From positions 186,001-250,000 of the forward strand of contig SSEB01000003.1 of NCBI GenBank assembly GCA_008012115.1: DNA of 64,000 bases, read 5' to 3'. The notes beneath the pieces were generated by a model. It saw nothing but the letters and a program-made list of their open reading frames with translations, searched no databases and was not told the origin of the DNA. Source of the DNA: Nevskiaceae bacterium. Lineage in GTDB: Bacteria > Pseudomonadota > Gammaproteobacteria > Nevskiales > Nevskiaceae. The translations under genes and the position numbers were made by a program. Below, piece by piece: positions 1 through 8,261 of this stretch; the first letter of the stretch is position 1, and every line of letters starts with the position of its first letter.

Positions 1-1270
1 CGTGCAGTACCGTCGTGTGATCCTTGCCAAAAGCCTCGCCGATTTCCGGCAGGCTGTGCTGCGTCAGCTCTTTCGCCAGTGCCATCGCGATCTGACGGGG
101 CCGCGCCAGGGAACGCGTACGCCGCGGCGAGCTGAGGTCGGCGAGACGGATGTTGAAGTAGCCACTGACGGTGCGCTTGATATTGTCGATCGTCACCATC
201 CGCTCGTAAGCCGCGAGGCGGTCCTTGAGCGTGGCACGGGCAAAGTCGGCGGTTAGGGTCTCGCCCTTCAGGCGCGCCGTGGCCGACAGCGTCGCGAGGG
301 CGCCTTCGAGATCGCGGACGTTGGAGCGAATGCGCTGTGCGACGAAAAACGCGACATCCTCCGGCAACTTCACCTTGGCCTGCTCAGCCTTGGCGAGCAA
401 GATGGCCACGCGGGTTTCCAGCTCCGGCGGTTCCACCGCCACCGACAGGCCCCAGGTGAAGCGCGACTTCAGGCGCTCGTCGATACCGTCGACATCCTTC
501 GGATACCGGTCGCAGGTCAGCACGATCTGCTTGCGGTTGTCGATCAGTGCATTGAAGGTGTGGAAAAACTCTTCCTGGGTCCGTTCTTTGTTGGCGAAGA
601 ACTGGATGTCGTCAATCAGCAGCGCATCCACCGACCGGAAGAAAGAGCGGAACTCGTCGGCGCGGCCGTGCCGGATGGCCATCACCATGTGATTCATCCA
701 CTGCTCGGCACCCAAGTAAGCAATGCGGGCCCGCGGATTATGCGCCAGCACGGCATTGCCGACCGAATGCATCAAGTGTGTTTTGCCCAGGCCGGATTGC
801 CCGTAGATCAGTAGCGGGTTGTAAGCGGCGCCAGGCGTCTCGACGACGTGCTGGGCAGCGGCGCGCGCATGTGCGTTGGACTTGCCCTCGATGAAGTTCT
901 CGAGCGTGAACTGTGGGTTGAGCTTGGCCGTGAAGGCGGTCGGAACGTCCTCGTAAGTCGCCGCCACCGGTGGCGCTTTGCGCGACGGGGCCTCAGGAGC
1001 TTCGCTGGGCGCCGGCCGCGTTTCGGCGGTGCCGACCGCCAGCTCCACCTCCATCGGATCGGTGCCGGCATTGGCCTTGACCGCACGCCGGATCGGTCCA
1101 AGGAAGTCGCTGCGTACGCGATCCAGCACAATGCGGTTGGGCGCCAGCAGCAACAGCCGTTCACGCGTCGCTACTGGATGCAGTGGACGGATCCAGGTGT
1201 TGATGTCCTTGTCTGGAAGCTCGCCTTCCAGCCAGCGCACGCATTGCGTCCAGATATCTTCGCTGTACAT
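1..1270 (-). CDS. dnaA: Chromosomal replication initiator DnaA (3' end cut by window edge)
   Basis: DnaA is the AAA+ ATPase that binds DnaA boxes and opens oriC. The reading frame starts MYSEDIWTQCVRWLEGEL at an ATG whose complement is the CAT at 1268-1270. It is absent from the ORF track because its stop lies outside the window. Visible are domain I, a variable Pro/Ala linker, Walker A (GQSGLGKTH), Walker B (LLIDDIQF), and the start of the domain IV helix-turn-helix up to KDHTTVLH. Only the last residues are missing. It is transcribed divergently from rpmH, the usual bacterial order, and a perfect DnaA box lies in the shared gap, consistent with autoregulation. Confidence 0.97.
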   Translation of the reverse strand, partial: MYSEDIWTQCVRWLEGELPDKDINTWIRPLHPVATRERLLLLAPNRIVLDRVRSDFLGPIRRAVKANAGTDPMEVELAVGTAETRPAPSEAPEAPSRKAPPVAATYEDVPTAFTAKLNPQFTLENFIEGKSNAHARAAAQHVVETPGAAYNPLLIYGQSGLGKTHLMHSVGNAVLAHNPRARIAYLGAEQWMNHMVMAIRHGRADEFRSFFRSVDALLIDDIQFFANKERTQEEFFHTFNALIDNRKQIVLTCDRYPKDVDGIDERLKSRFTWGLSVAVEPPELETRVAILLAKAEQAKVKLPEDVAFFVAQRIRSNVRDLEGALATLSATARLKGETLTADFARATLKDRLAAYERMVTIDNIKRTVSGYFNIRLADLSSPRRTRSLARPRQIAMALAKELTQHSLPEIGEAFGKDHTTVLH

Positions 1271-1346
1271 GTATCGATTAATAGTTATTGTCGGGCCTTC
1301 GCGTACGCTCTAGGCCGGCCGTGGAGTCTATCGCCTTGCCGCCGAC

Positions 1347-1355
1347 TTATCCACA
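1347..1355 (+). promoter_or_regulatory. Consensus DnaA box
   Basis: The 9-mer TTATCCACA is the perfect high-affinity DnaA box. It lies in the 157-bp gap between dnaA and rpmH, 15 bp before the predicted rpmH promoter. It is the only perfect box I see in this gap, so the gap looks like a regulatory site more than a complete oriC. Confidence 0.8.
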
Positions 1356-1361
1356 GTTCTC

Positions 1362-1390
1362 TTGTCGTCATCGAGTCGACGCGCTAGAAT
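1362..1390 (+). promoter_or_regulatory. Sigma-70 promoter of the rpmH operon
   Basis: TTGTCG (1362-1367) and TAGAAT (1385-1390) are separated by 17 bp and match a sigma-70 promoter well. The expected start near 1397 gives a leader of about 30 nt before rpmH. It would drive rpmH-rnpA-yidD-yidC. Confidence 0.6.
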
Positions 1391-1427
1391 CCGCGCCCTT
1401 TTGTGGTTTTCAAGCTTTGGTATCGTC

Positions 1428-1562
1428 ATGAAACGCACATTTCAGCCGTCGAATCTGCGCCGCGCCCGTACGCACGGCTTCCGCGCCCGTATGGCCACCA
1501 AGGGCGGCCGTCTCGTGCTGTCCCGTCGTCGCGCCAAGGGCCGCAAGCGCCTGATCCCGTAA
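1428..1562 (+). CDS. rpmH: 50S ribosomal protein L34
   Basis: A 44-residue basic protein, [18 protein letters not shown]..., carrying the full L34 signature. L34 is a small 23S rRNA-binding protein of the large subunit. The ORF track begins upstream at 1362, but the conserved N-terminus MKRTFQPS fixes the start at 1428. It is the first gene of the rpmH-rnpA-yidD-yidC cluster, behind a good sigma-70 promoter. Confidence 0.98.
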   Translation: MKRTFQPSNLRRARTHGFRARMATKGGRLVLSRRRAKGRKRLIP

Positions 1563-1588
1563 CACGGCCTGTTGCGCAAGGTGCATCC

Positions 1589-1942
1589 ATGGCGCGCTTT
1601 CCCCGGCGCGCCCGCCTGCTCAGGCCCGACGACTTCAAGGCGGCCTTTGAGAGCGGGCAACGCGAGCAGCTTCCCCTGTTTACTGCCGTCGTTCGCGGCA
1701 ACGAGACCCAGCAGCCGCGGCTCGGACTAGCCGTGGCGCGCAAGGCGGTTCCCCTGGCCATCACGCGCAACCGCATCAAGCGCCACGTGCGTGAAAGTTT
1801 CCGGCTGCATCAGGACCGTTTGCCGGATGTCGATCTCGTGATCCTCCCGCGGCCCGCGGCCGGCAAGGCGACCGCAGCGGAGCTGCGTCATCAGCTGGAG
1901 CGGCTCTGGACACGCCTGGCGGAAAAATGGCCCAAGTCCTGA
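1589..1942 (+). CDS. rnpA: Ribonuclease P protein component
   Basis: The protein subunit of RNase P helps the catalytic RNA cleave the 5' leader from pre-tRNA. The 117-aa product starts [20 protein letters not shown] and carries the RNase P core [21 protein letters not shown] with its RNR motif. The ORF track extends upstream to 1403, overlapping rpmH, and that part is non-coding in this frame. The start at 1589 lies 26 bp after rpmH. The 3' end overlaps yidD by 16 bp, which suggests translational coupling. Confidence 0.95.
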   Translation: MARFPRRARLLRPDDFKAAFESGQREQLPLFTAVVRGNETQQPRLGLAVARKAVPLAITRNRIKRHVRESFRLHQDRLPDVDLVILPRPAAGKATAAELRHQLERLWTRLAEKWPKS

Positions 1943-2145
1943 TTTTCCTGATCCGCCTCTACCAGCGCCTGCTGAGCCCCCTGCTCGGCCCACGCTGCCG
2001 TTTTCATCCATCTTGTTCACAATACGCCGCCGAAGCGATCGAACGCTTCGGACCCTGGCGCGGTGGCTGGCTGGCCCTGCGCCGCCTGAGCCGCTGCCAT
2101 CCGCTGAATCCTGGCGGCATCGACCCCGTACCTGACAAGCCATAA
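1927..2145 (+). CDS. yidD: Membrane protein insertion efficiency factor YidD
   Basis: A 72-aa protein of the YidD (haemolytic domain) family. The family hallmark [17 protein letters not shown] and the tail [18 protein letters not shown] are intact. YidD is a peripheral inner-membrane protein that aids membrane protein insertion. It sits between rnpA and yidC as in most proteobacteria and overlaps rnpA. Confidence 0.94.
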   Translation: MAQVLIFLIRLYQRLLSPLLGPRCRFHPSCSQYAAEAIERFGPWRGGWLALRRLSRCHPLNPGGIDPVPDKP

Positions 2146-2165
2146 GAGCAACGAGACTTCACGCG

Positions 2166-3830
2166 ATGGAAAACCGCCGCTTCATCCTGATCGCCCTGCT
2201 GGGCGCCGTTCTCTTCTTCATCTACCAGGCCTGGCTCAAGGATTTCGCGCCACCGCCGGAAACACCGGTCGCCGCCGCCAGCGCGCCGGCGGTCTCCGAC
2301 GAAGCGCCGGCCGGCACGGCAGCGCTCGCCACGACACCTGCGGCGACGACGCCAGCCGCGGGCGCACCGGCAGCGCGCATCAAGGTGCGCACCGATGTGC
2401 TGGCGGTTGAAATTTCGCTGGCCGGCGGCGAAGTGCGCCGCGCCGCGCTGGTGGGCTATCCCGTCGCCAAGGACCAGCCTGATATTGACTATGCCCTGCT
2501 GGATGATCGCGACAACCACTGGTTCGTGCTGCAGAGCGGGCTGGCCACGCCGCAGGAAACGCTGTCCGGACCGCAGACGCTATTCCAGGCGGCGCAGGCC
2601 AGCTATGAACTGGCGGCCGGTGCCGACAGCCTCGAAGTCCCGCTGACCTACACCGGCGCCAACGGCGACGTGATCCGCAAGACCTACCGCTTCAAGCGCG
2701 GCAGCTACAGTGTCGAGCTGGTGCAAAGCGTCAAGAACGCCGAGGGCGCCGATCTCGCGGTGAGCCCCTACGTACGCCTGTGGCGCACGCCGCCCGCAAA
2801 TGTCAGCAGCCACCACATGGGCGCCAGCACCTTCACCGGCATGGCGTTCTACGAGCAGAAGCCGGATTCCAGCAACTACCGCTTCCGCAAGCTCAAGTTC
2901 GAGGACGTCGCCAAGGAGCCGCTCAACGCCAAGCAGCAGGGCGGATGGCTGGCGATGATGGAACACTACTTCATCGCCGCGGTGATTCCGCCGCATGAAG
3001 AGACCAACACGTTTTCCGCCAAGCCCAGCACCAGCCAGGGCTATCTCGGCCAGTACGTCGGCGCCGCAGCCGCGGTCGCGCCGCAGGCCGAGCACAGCTT
3101 CAGCACGCAGATCTACATGGGGCCGCTGCTGCAGAAGACGCTGGAGGGCGTGGCCCCCGGCTTCGATCTGGCCGTGGACTACGGCGTGCTGACGCCGATC
3201 GCGCATCCGCTGTTCCTGTTCCTCAACTGGCTGCACGGCCTCACCCACAACTGGGGCGTGGCCATCATCTTGCTGACGCTGTCGGTCAAGGGCCTGATGT
3301 TCAAGCTCTCCGAGGCACAGTACCGCTCGATGGCGAAGATGAAAAAATTCGCGCCGCGCATCCAGGAGCTCAAGGAGCGTTACGCCGACGACCGTGAGCG
3401 CATGAGCAAGGCGATGATGGAGCTGTACAAGAAAGAAGGCTTCAACCCGCTCGCCGGCTGCTGGCCGCTGGTGGTGCAGTTCCCGGTGTTCATCGCCTTG
3501 TATTGGGTGCTGCTGCAGAGCGTGGAACTGCGCCAGGCCCCGTTCATGCTGTGGATCAACGATCTCTCCGCCGCCGATCCCTATTTCGTGCTGCCGGTGC
3601 TGTTCGGCCTGAGCATGTTCGTGCAGCAGAAGCTCTCCGGTCAGCAGGTCGCTGACCCGATGCAGCAGAAGGTGATGCAGATCATGCCGATCATCATGAC
3701 GGCGTTCTTCGCCTTCTTCCCGGCGGGCCTGGTGCTCTACTGGTTCGTGTCCAACCTCACCGGCATTGCCCAGCAGTGGTACATCACGCGCAAGCTGGAC
3801 AAGGAAGGCCTTGGCCGCAAGGCTGCCTGA
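2166..3830 (+). CDS. yidC: Membrane protein insertase YidC
   Basis: A 554-aa YidC/Oxa1-type insertase. The N-terminal membrane anchor (RRFILIALLGAVLFFIYQAW) is followed by an Ala/Pro/Thr-rich linker, the large periplasmic P1 domain (about residues 70-345), and the five-TM insertase core with GFNPLAGCWPLVVQFPVFIALY. Length matches other gammaproteobacterial YidC proteins. It acts with or without SecYEG in inner-membrane insertion. It ends 12 bp before repeat element copy 1. Confidence 0.97.
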   Translation: MENRRFILIALLGAVLFFIYQAWLKDFAPPPETPVAAASAPAVSDEAPAGTAALATTPAATTPAAGAPAARIKVRTDVLAVEISLAGGEVRRAALVGYPVAKDQPDIDYALLDDRDNHWFVLQSGLATPQETLSGPQTLFQAAQASYELAAGADSLEVPLTYTGANGDVIRKTYRFKRGSYSVELVQSVKNAEGADLAVSPYVRLWRTPPANVSSHHMGASTFTGMAFYEQKPDSSNYRFRKLKFEDVAKEPLNAKQQGGWLAMMEHYFIAAVIPPHEETNTFSAKPSTSQGYLGQYVGAAAAVAPQAEHSFSTQIYMGPLLQKTLEGVAPGFDLAVDYGVLTPIAHPLFLFLNWLHGLTHNWGVAIILLTLSVKGLMFKLSEAQYRSMAKMKKFAPRIQELKERYADDRERMSKAMMELYKKEGFNPLAGCWPLVVQFPVFIALYWVLLQSVELRQAPFMLWINDLSAADPYFVLPVLFGLSMFVQQKLSGQQVADPMQQKVMQIMPIIMTAFFAFFPAGLVLYWFVSNLTGIAQQWYITRKLDKEGLGRKAA

Positions 3831-3842
3831 AGCCTCTGGAAC

Positions 3843-3958
3843 CGCCACCCGCTCGGCGGCGAAGGGCGACTGCAATTGTTAATAAATATTTACCGAAAAT
3901 AAAATCGATAGATATATTTTAACAATCTGGAGCCGCCGGAGGTCGAGAGCGGGTGACG
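3843..3958. repeat. 116-bp dyad-symmetric AT-core element, copy 1
   Basis: Left arm CGCCACCCGCTC (3843-3854) and right arm GAGCGGGTGACG (3947-3958) are inverted copies with one mismatch. Each arm is followed inward by a 20-bp variable spacer. The inner arms ATTGTTAA (3875-3882) and TTAACAAT (3919-3926) are perfect inverted repeats. From the GTT at 3878 to the AAC ending at 3923, the two halves match at 15 of 19 positions about the exact centre of the element. It lies between yidC and mnmE, 12 bp after the yidC stop. There is no flanking direct repeat and no U-tract. Confidence 0.85.
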
Positions 3959-3971
3959 GCACAATGGGCCC

Positions 3972-5324
3972 ATGAGCATCGCCACCGACACCATCGCCGC
4001 CATCGCCACGCCGGCCGGGCGTGGGGCCTTGGGCATCCTGCGCCTGTCGGGCCCGCTGGCCCCCCACATTGCCGAACGGATCGCCGGTGCGCTGCCTCCG
4101 CCGCGTCAGGCGGCATTGCGACATTTTCGCGATGCCGACGGCAGCGTGATCGATCAGGGCCTGGTGCTGGTGTTTCCGGGTCCGCACTCCTTCACCGGCG
4201 AAGACGTGGTCGAGCTGCAAGGGCACGGTGGCCCGGTGCTGCTGGACCTGCTGCTGCGCAGCGCCTGTGCGCATGGCGCGCGCGTGGCGCGGCCGGGAGA
4301 ATTCTCCGAGCGCGCTTTTCTGAATGATCGCATCGACCTGGCGCAGGCCGAAGCCATCGCCGATCTCATCGATGCCGCCAGCGTGCAGGCCGCACGCGCC
4401 GCGTCGCGCTCGCTCGATGGCGAGTTCTCGCGTCGCGTCAACGCACTGGTCGAAGAACTGATCCAGCTGCGGGTGTTCGTCGAAGGCGCGCTGGACTTCT
4501 CCGACGAGGACGTCGACTGGCTTGCCGACGCGCGTCTGCGTGAACGGCTCGACGCACTCGATGCCCACCTGCGCGGCCTGCTGGCGCAGGCGGCCCAGGG
4601 CCGCCGCCTGCGCGAGGGCATCACGGTGACACTGACCGGCGCGCCCAACGTCGGCAAATCCACCCTGCTCAACCGGCTGGCGGGCACCGACGCCGCCATC
4701 GTCACCGACATCGCCGGCACCACGCGCGATGTGCTGCGCGAAAGCCTGGTGCTCGACGGCATGCCGCTGACCCTGGTCGATACCGCCGGCTTGCGCGAAT
4801 CCGACGATCCGGTCGAGCGCGAGGGCATCCGCCGTGCCTGGCAGGCGCTGGCGCAGGCCGAGATCGCCCTTTACCTGATCGACGACACCGCCGGCTGGAC
4901 GCCGCAGGACGAGGCGCTGGCGGCGCAGCTGCCGCCGCAGGCGCGGGTGCTGGTGCTGGCCAACAAATGCGACCTCAGCGGCCGCAAGGCGCAGCGGCTG
5001 CAGATCGGCGGCCGCGACGCGCTAAGGCTCAGCGCCGCCGATGGCAGCGGCGTGCCGTTGCTGATCGCCGCCATCCGCGAGATCGCCGGCCTGGGCGATG
5101 CGACGGAACACGCGTTCTCCGCCCGCACCCGTCACGTCGACGCCCTGCGTCGCGCCCAGGCATCCGTACACGACGCGCGCAAGCGCCTCGACGAAGGCGC
5201 CACGCCGGAACTCGCCGCCGAGGAACTGCGGCTCGCGCAGGACGCCTTGTCGGAAATCACCGGCGCATTCGGCAGCGACGACCTGCTCGGCCGCGTATTC
5301 AGCCAGTTCTGTATCGGCAAGTGA
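3972..5324 (+). CDS. mnmE: tRNA modification GTPase MnmE (TrmE)
   Basis: A 450-aa three-domain protein. It has an N-terminal tetrahydrofolate-binding domain (AAIATPAGRGALGILRLSG), a helical domain, and an inserted G domain from about residue 215 with GAPNVGKST, DIAGTTRD, DTAGLRE and NKCDL. The C-terminal FCIGK motif is present. With MnmG it installs the (carboxymethyl)aminomethyl group on wobble U34 of several tRNAs. It follows yidC as usual but is separated from it by repeat copy 1. MnmG is not in the window. Confidence 0.97.
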   Translation: MSIATDTIAAIATPAGRGALGILRLSGPLAPHIAERIAGALPPPRQAALRHFRDADGSVIDQGLVLVFPGPHSFTGEDVVELQGHGGPVLLDLLLRSACAHGARVARPGEFSERAFLNDRIDLAQAEAIADLIDAASVQAARAASRSLDGEFSRRVNALVEELIQLRVFVEGALDFSDEDVDWLADARLRERLDALDAHLRGLLAQAAQGRRLREGITVTLTGAPNVGKSTLLNRLAGTDAAIVTDIAGTTRDVLRESLVLDGMPLTLVDTAGLRESDDPVEREGIRRAWQALAQAEIALYLIDDTAGWTPQDEALAAQLPPQARVLVLANKCDLSGRKAQRLQIGGRDALRLSAADGSGVPLLIAAIREIAGLGDATEHAFSARTRHVDALRRAQASVHDARKRLDEGATPELAAEELRLAQDALSEITGAFGSDDLLGRVFSQFCIGK

Positions 5325-5336
5325 GCCGTCAGCCGT

Positions 5337-5771
5337 CTACTTGCTGACTTCGCGCTCGATCGCCACCACCACCCGGCGGTCATCGAAGAACACGCGGATA
5401 CGGTCGCCTGCCGGTTGCGCGTTGTTGATGACCACCGGCGCGAAGGCCGGGAAGAAATACGGGTTGTAGTAGCCGACGTAATCGACCGTCGCGACGGTTG
5501 AATCGCGGTTCTTGTAGTGCCAGACGCGAACCACACCCTTGGCTTCGGTGCGCTCGGTGATGCTGTCCGGGCGGCCGAGCGCCATCTCGACGCCGAAGTC
5601 CGGCATGCCGATGCCGATGTCGCCGTTGTGCACCAGCGCCTGCTGCGCGGGCGTCAGCCGGGCGTAGCCTTCCGGGTTGTCGCGGATGCGGGTCTCCGGC
5701 GAGGCGCAGGCGCCGAGCAGGGCGGTGACGAGCAACAACACGAAAGTGGTGATGCGAACGCTGGGTTTCAT
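5337..5771 (-). CDS. Putative lipoprotein
   Basis: A 144-aa protein with an N-terminal hydrophobic stretch (TTFVLLLVTALLGAC) ending in a lipobox (LLGAC), so it is expected to be lipid-anchored in the envelope. The rest is small and polar, with a Tyr/Pro/Phe-rich patch (YVGYYNPYFFPAFAP). The ATG at 5771 was chosen because it places the signal peptide at the N-terminus, whereas the ORF track starts far upstream at 6395. I do not recognise a family. It converges on mnmE with a 12-bp gap and is divergent from the gene at 5946. Confidence 0.75.
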   Translation of the reverse strand: MKPSVRITTFVLLLVTALLGACASPETRIRDNPEGYARLTPAQQALVHNGDIGIGMPDFGVEMALGRPDSITERTEAKGVVRVWHYKNRDSTVATVDYVGYYNPYFFPAFAPVVINNAQPAGDRIRVFFDDRRVVVAIEREVSK

Positions 5772-5945
5772 GACGCAATCCTCCTGGCCAGACTTCGACA
5801 ATGCGCCATGCCATTGGTGCGATGCCGACGCCCTTTTCTGCAACGATACCGCGTATACGAAACGGCGGCAGGAACCGTTGCAGCCGACCCCACAGCGCGA
5901 AGCCGCCGCGCCCGGTATGCTGCAGGCCCCTGATGGAAATGCATC

Positions 5946-6365
5946 GTGTCCAAGACCCTGCTCGACAGCGTGTTCAACGGCGGCCGCTCCAGCCGCAACG
6001 GTGATCTGGTGGTGGTGATGCTGCCGTCGCAGAGTTTCGTCACCAGCGCGCAGGAGTTCATGCAGGCGCAGCAATGGGCGCGCTCCAAGCAGTCCAACGG
6101 CTTTCCCAACCGCGACCGCGCGGCGTTCATCGAGCGCTTCGACACGCTGGTGGCGCGCAACGGCGCCGGCGTGGCCACGCGCGGGCATCCCAAGGTGCTC
6201 AAGCGCATGGTGGCGCTGATGGAGCAACAGGGCATGGCGATGGAAGACTGGATGATTCCGCGCTTCGTCGACGACGAGATCAAGCGCAAGGAAAAACCCG
6301 AGGACGAGGCCGAAGCGCCGGCCGCGGCGCCGGACCCGGACTCGCCAAAGCTTCCGCAGGACTGA
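5946..6365 (+). CDS. Hypothetical protein
   Basis: A 139-aa soluble protein with a GTG start (MSKTLLDSVFNGGRSSRNGD...). Its middle is basic and helical (FPNRDRAAFIERFDTLVARNG), and its C-terminal tail is acidic, Pro/Ala-rich and probably disordered. I do not recognise the family. Support comes from a codon pattern typical of its neighbours and from position: divergent from the lipoprotein gene and followed by repeat copy 2. The GTG is the only plausible start near the predicted N-terminus, because nearby ATGs are out of frame. Confidence 0.6.
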   Translation: MSKTLLDSVFNGGRSSRNGDLVVVMLPSQSFVTSAQEFMQAQQWARSKQSNGFPNRDRAAFIERFDTLVARNGAGVATRGHPKVLKRMVALMEQQGMAMEDWMIPRFVDDEIKRKEKPEDEAEAPAAAPDPDSPKLPQD

Positions 6366-6438
6366 TCGTGCCGGCAGACGCGGACACCGCCGCATCCGCA
6401 GCGGTGTACGGGCTGCGGGAATTCGTCTACATTCGCGC

Positions 6439-6554
6439 TCGCTTCCGCCGCCGCTACGCCCACGCCGCCGCGCGTTATTAAATATACGCAGATTACTTTG
6501 GATGTTAATTAATTGTAACGCCCGGTCGGGTCACGACGCGGAGAGCGGGTGGCG
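6439..6554. repeat. 116-bp element, copy 2 (left arm degenerate)
   Basis: The right arm GAGCGGGTGGCG (6543-6554) is perfect. Counting back 116 bp puts GTT at positions 36-38 (6474-6476) and AAC at positions 79-81 (6517-6519), in register with the other copies, around an AT-rich core. The expected left arm is not recognisable, so this copy is half-eroded. It lies between two co-directional genes, and its right arm ends 6 bp before the next start codon. Confidence 0.6.
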
Positions 6555-6560
6555 CTGCCG

Positions 6561-7610
6561 ATGCCAGGATCGATGCCTGTGAAGCCCCTGCAACACGACG
6601 CGGTGCCCTATCGGCTGGAGACCGTCGAGGCCATCAGGGCGCAGCCGGACGAGCGCACCCTGGCTCTGGTGCGTTATGGCCGTGATCTGCCGGTGACGGA
6701 CGATCCGCGGGTCATCGACATCGGACTGGACCTGCTGGGCGGGGTCTCTCTGGCGCAGCACTGGCGCAGCCCGACCCCGGTACGTATCGGACAGGACGAA
6801 GGGCTGCGCTACGCCTGCAATGGGGAGGTGCTGATCGGCAGCCTGCGACTTGAAGAGCGCGAACTGGGCGACATGGCCGAAGCCGCGTTCCAGGCCTATC
6901 TGCGCATGGACCGCCTGCTGCAGGCACAGGGGTATCCGGGTTGCCTGCGCGTCTGGATCTACATGGGCGGCATCACCCGTGGTGAGGGCGACGACGAGCG
7001 CTACCGGCAGTTCACCCTGGGCCGGCATCGTGCGCTGTCGCTCAAGCCGGATTTCGAGCGCAACCTGCCGGCCGCCACGGCGATCGGCACGCATGGCGAA
7101 GGCCTGACCATTTATTTCCTCGCGGCGCCCACGGCCGGCATCCAGATCGAGAATCCGCGACAGGTCAGCGCCTTCCATTACCCGCGCGCCTACGGGCCGC
7201 GCAGCCCGAGCTTTTCCCGAGCCACGCTCAAGCGCTGGGCGGAGGGCGCGCATCTCTACGTGTCCGGCACCGCCAGCATCGTTGGCCACGAGAGCCGTCA
7301 TCCCGGCGATCCCGCCCTGCAACTGGAAGAGATCGCCCACAACCTGCGCGAACTGGTGCAAGGCGCGCTCGACCGGCACCCGACTGCGCGCTCATTCAAC
7401 GAGTGCCGCGCACTGGGCCTCAAGCTGTACCTGCGTCAGCGCCATCTGCTGGCCGGCCTGCGCCAGCAGCTGCCTCGCCTGTTCGGCGCCGACACGCCGA
7501 TCCTGTGCTTGGAGGGCGACATCTGCCGCGACGAGTTGCTGGTGGAAGTCGAAGGCATTTATACCCTGGTGCCGCGCGAAACAGATGCGGCACCGCGTCT
7601 CGTTGAGTGA
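6561..7610 (+). CDS. Chorismatase, XanB2/FkbO/Hyg5-type
   Basis: A protein of about 349 aa of the chorismatase family, whose members convert chorismate to hydroxybenzoates or dihydroxycyclohexadiene carboxylate. Family marks in the C-terminal half are FSRATLKRW, SGTASIVGHES and the C-terminal CLEGDICRDELLVEVEGIY. The Xanthomonas homologue XanB2 makes 3- and 4-hydroxybenzoate for xanthomonadin pigment and ubiquinone. A role in ubiquinone precursor supply is therefore likely here, but no pigment genes are visible. The start is uncertain: ATG 6561 or 6573 are both plausible, and the track start (GTG 6549) lies inside the repeat arm. Confidence 0.85.
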   Translation: MPGSMPVKPLQHDAVPYRLETVEAIRAQPDERTLALVRYGRDLPVTDDPRVIDIGLDLLGGVSLAQHWRSPTPVRIGQDEGLRYACNGEVLIGSLRLEERELGDMAEAAFQAYLRMDRLLQAQGYPGCLRVWIYMGGITRGEGDDERYRQFTLGRHRALSLKPDFERNLPAATAIGTHGEGLTIYFLAAPTAGIQIENPRQVSAFHYPRAYGPRSPSFSRATLKRWAEGAHLYVSGTASIVGHESRHPGDPALQLEEIAHNLRELVQGALDRHPTARSFNECRALGLKLYLRQRHLLAGLRQQLPRLFGADTPILCLEGDICRDELLVEVEGIYTLVPRETDAAPRLVE

Positions 7611-7724
7611 AGCGGCAATATTTCTTTCGCCCATGAATTGGGCTATGTTGGGGCACGGTGGTTGTGCCCAACTGCCGGAGCCTGGGGCTAGGGCTCAATC
7701 CAACAAGACGCAAGGAGAATCAAC

Positions 7725-8207
7725 ATGATGAAAAAAGCAGCGGTGGTTGCTGTGCTCGCGCTCGCGCCGGTCGTCAATGCTTTTGCGGATCACGATGCGG
7801 GTTGCGGCGCCGGCAGCATGATCTGGGCCGGACAGAAGGGCCTCGTGTTCAAGGTGCTCGCCGCGACCACCAACGGCATCTTCGGCAACCAGACCTTCGG
7901 CATGACCTCTGGGACCCTGGGCTGCTCGCAGGATGGCGTCGTCACCGCCTCCAGCCGCGTGCCGATGTTCGCCAGCGCCAACCTCGATCAGCTGTCCGCC
8001 GATATGGCCGCCGGCCACGGTGAAACGCTGACCGCGCTGGCCTCGCTCTACAACGTCGCCGACGCCGATCGCAGCGCGTTCTACGCCAAGCTGCAGTCCA
8101 GCTACGGCAGCATCTTCGCGCGCGCCGACGTGACGTCGAACGAAGTCGTTGCCGCGATGGAAGCCGCGCTCAAGAGCGACGCCCGCCTCGCGCACTACGT
8201 CGCCTAA
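7725..8207 (+). CDS. DUF3015 family secreted protein
   Basis: A 160-aa protein with a cleavable signal peptide (MMKKAAVVAVLALAPVVNAFA) followed by the DUF3015 pattern AGCGAGSMIWAGQKG and TTNGIFGNQTFGMTSGTLGC. Two conserved cysteines may form a disulfide. Function is unknown. A ribosome site AAGGAG sits just upstream. It is paired with a DUF4105 gene, and a strong intrinsic terminator separates the two. Confidence 0.85.
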   Translation: MMKKAAVVAVLALAPVVNAFADHDAGCGAGSMIWAGQKGLVFKVLAATTNGIFGNQTFGMTSGTLGCSQDGVVTASSRVPMFASANLDQLSADMAAGHGETLTALASLYNVADADRSAFYAKLQSSYGSIFARADVTSNEVVAAMEAALKSDARLAHYVA

Positions 8208-8225
8208 GCATCACCGCTCGCAAAG

Positions 8226-8256
8226 GACGGCGGCTGCAAGGCCGCCGTCTTTTTTT
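8226..8256 (+). terminator. Intrinsic terminator after the DUF3015 gene
   Basis: GACGGCGGC (8226-8234) pairs perfectly with GCCGCCGTC (8241-8249) across a 6-nt loop and is followed by seven T residues. It ends only 5 bp before the ATG of the DUF4105 gene. Confidence 0.9.
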
Positions 8257-8261
8257 GCCCG

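Noticed and set aside
1271-1427. dnaA-rpmH gap as a full oriC
   Set aside because: Only 157 bp with one perfect DnaA box and little AT-rich sequence; oriC is more likely on the other side of dnaA or elsewhere.
3843-3958. The element as a transposon-derived MITE with target-site duplication
   Set aside because: No direct repeats flank any copy, and interior sequences are unrelated between copies, unlike recently mobilised MITEs. An ancient origin remains possible.
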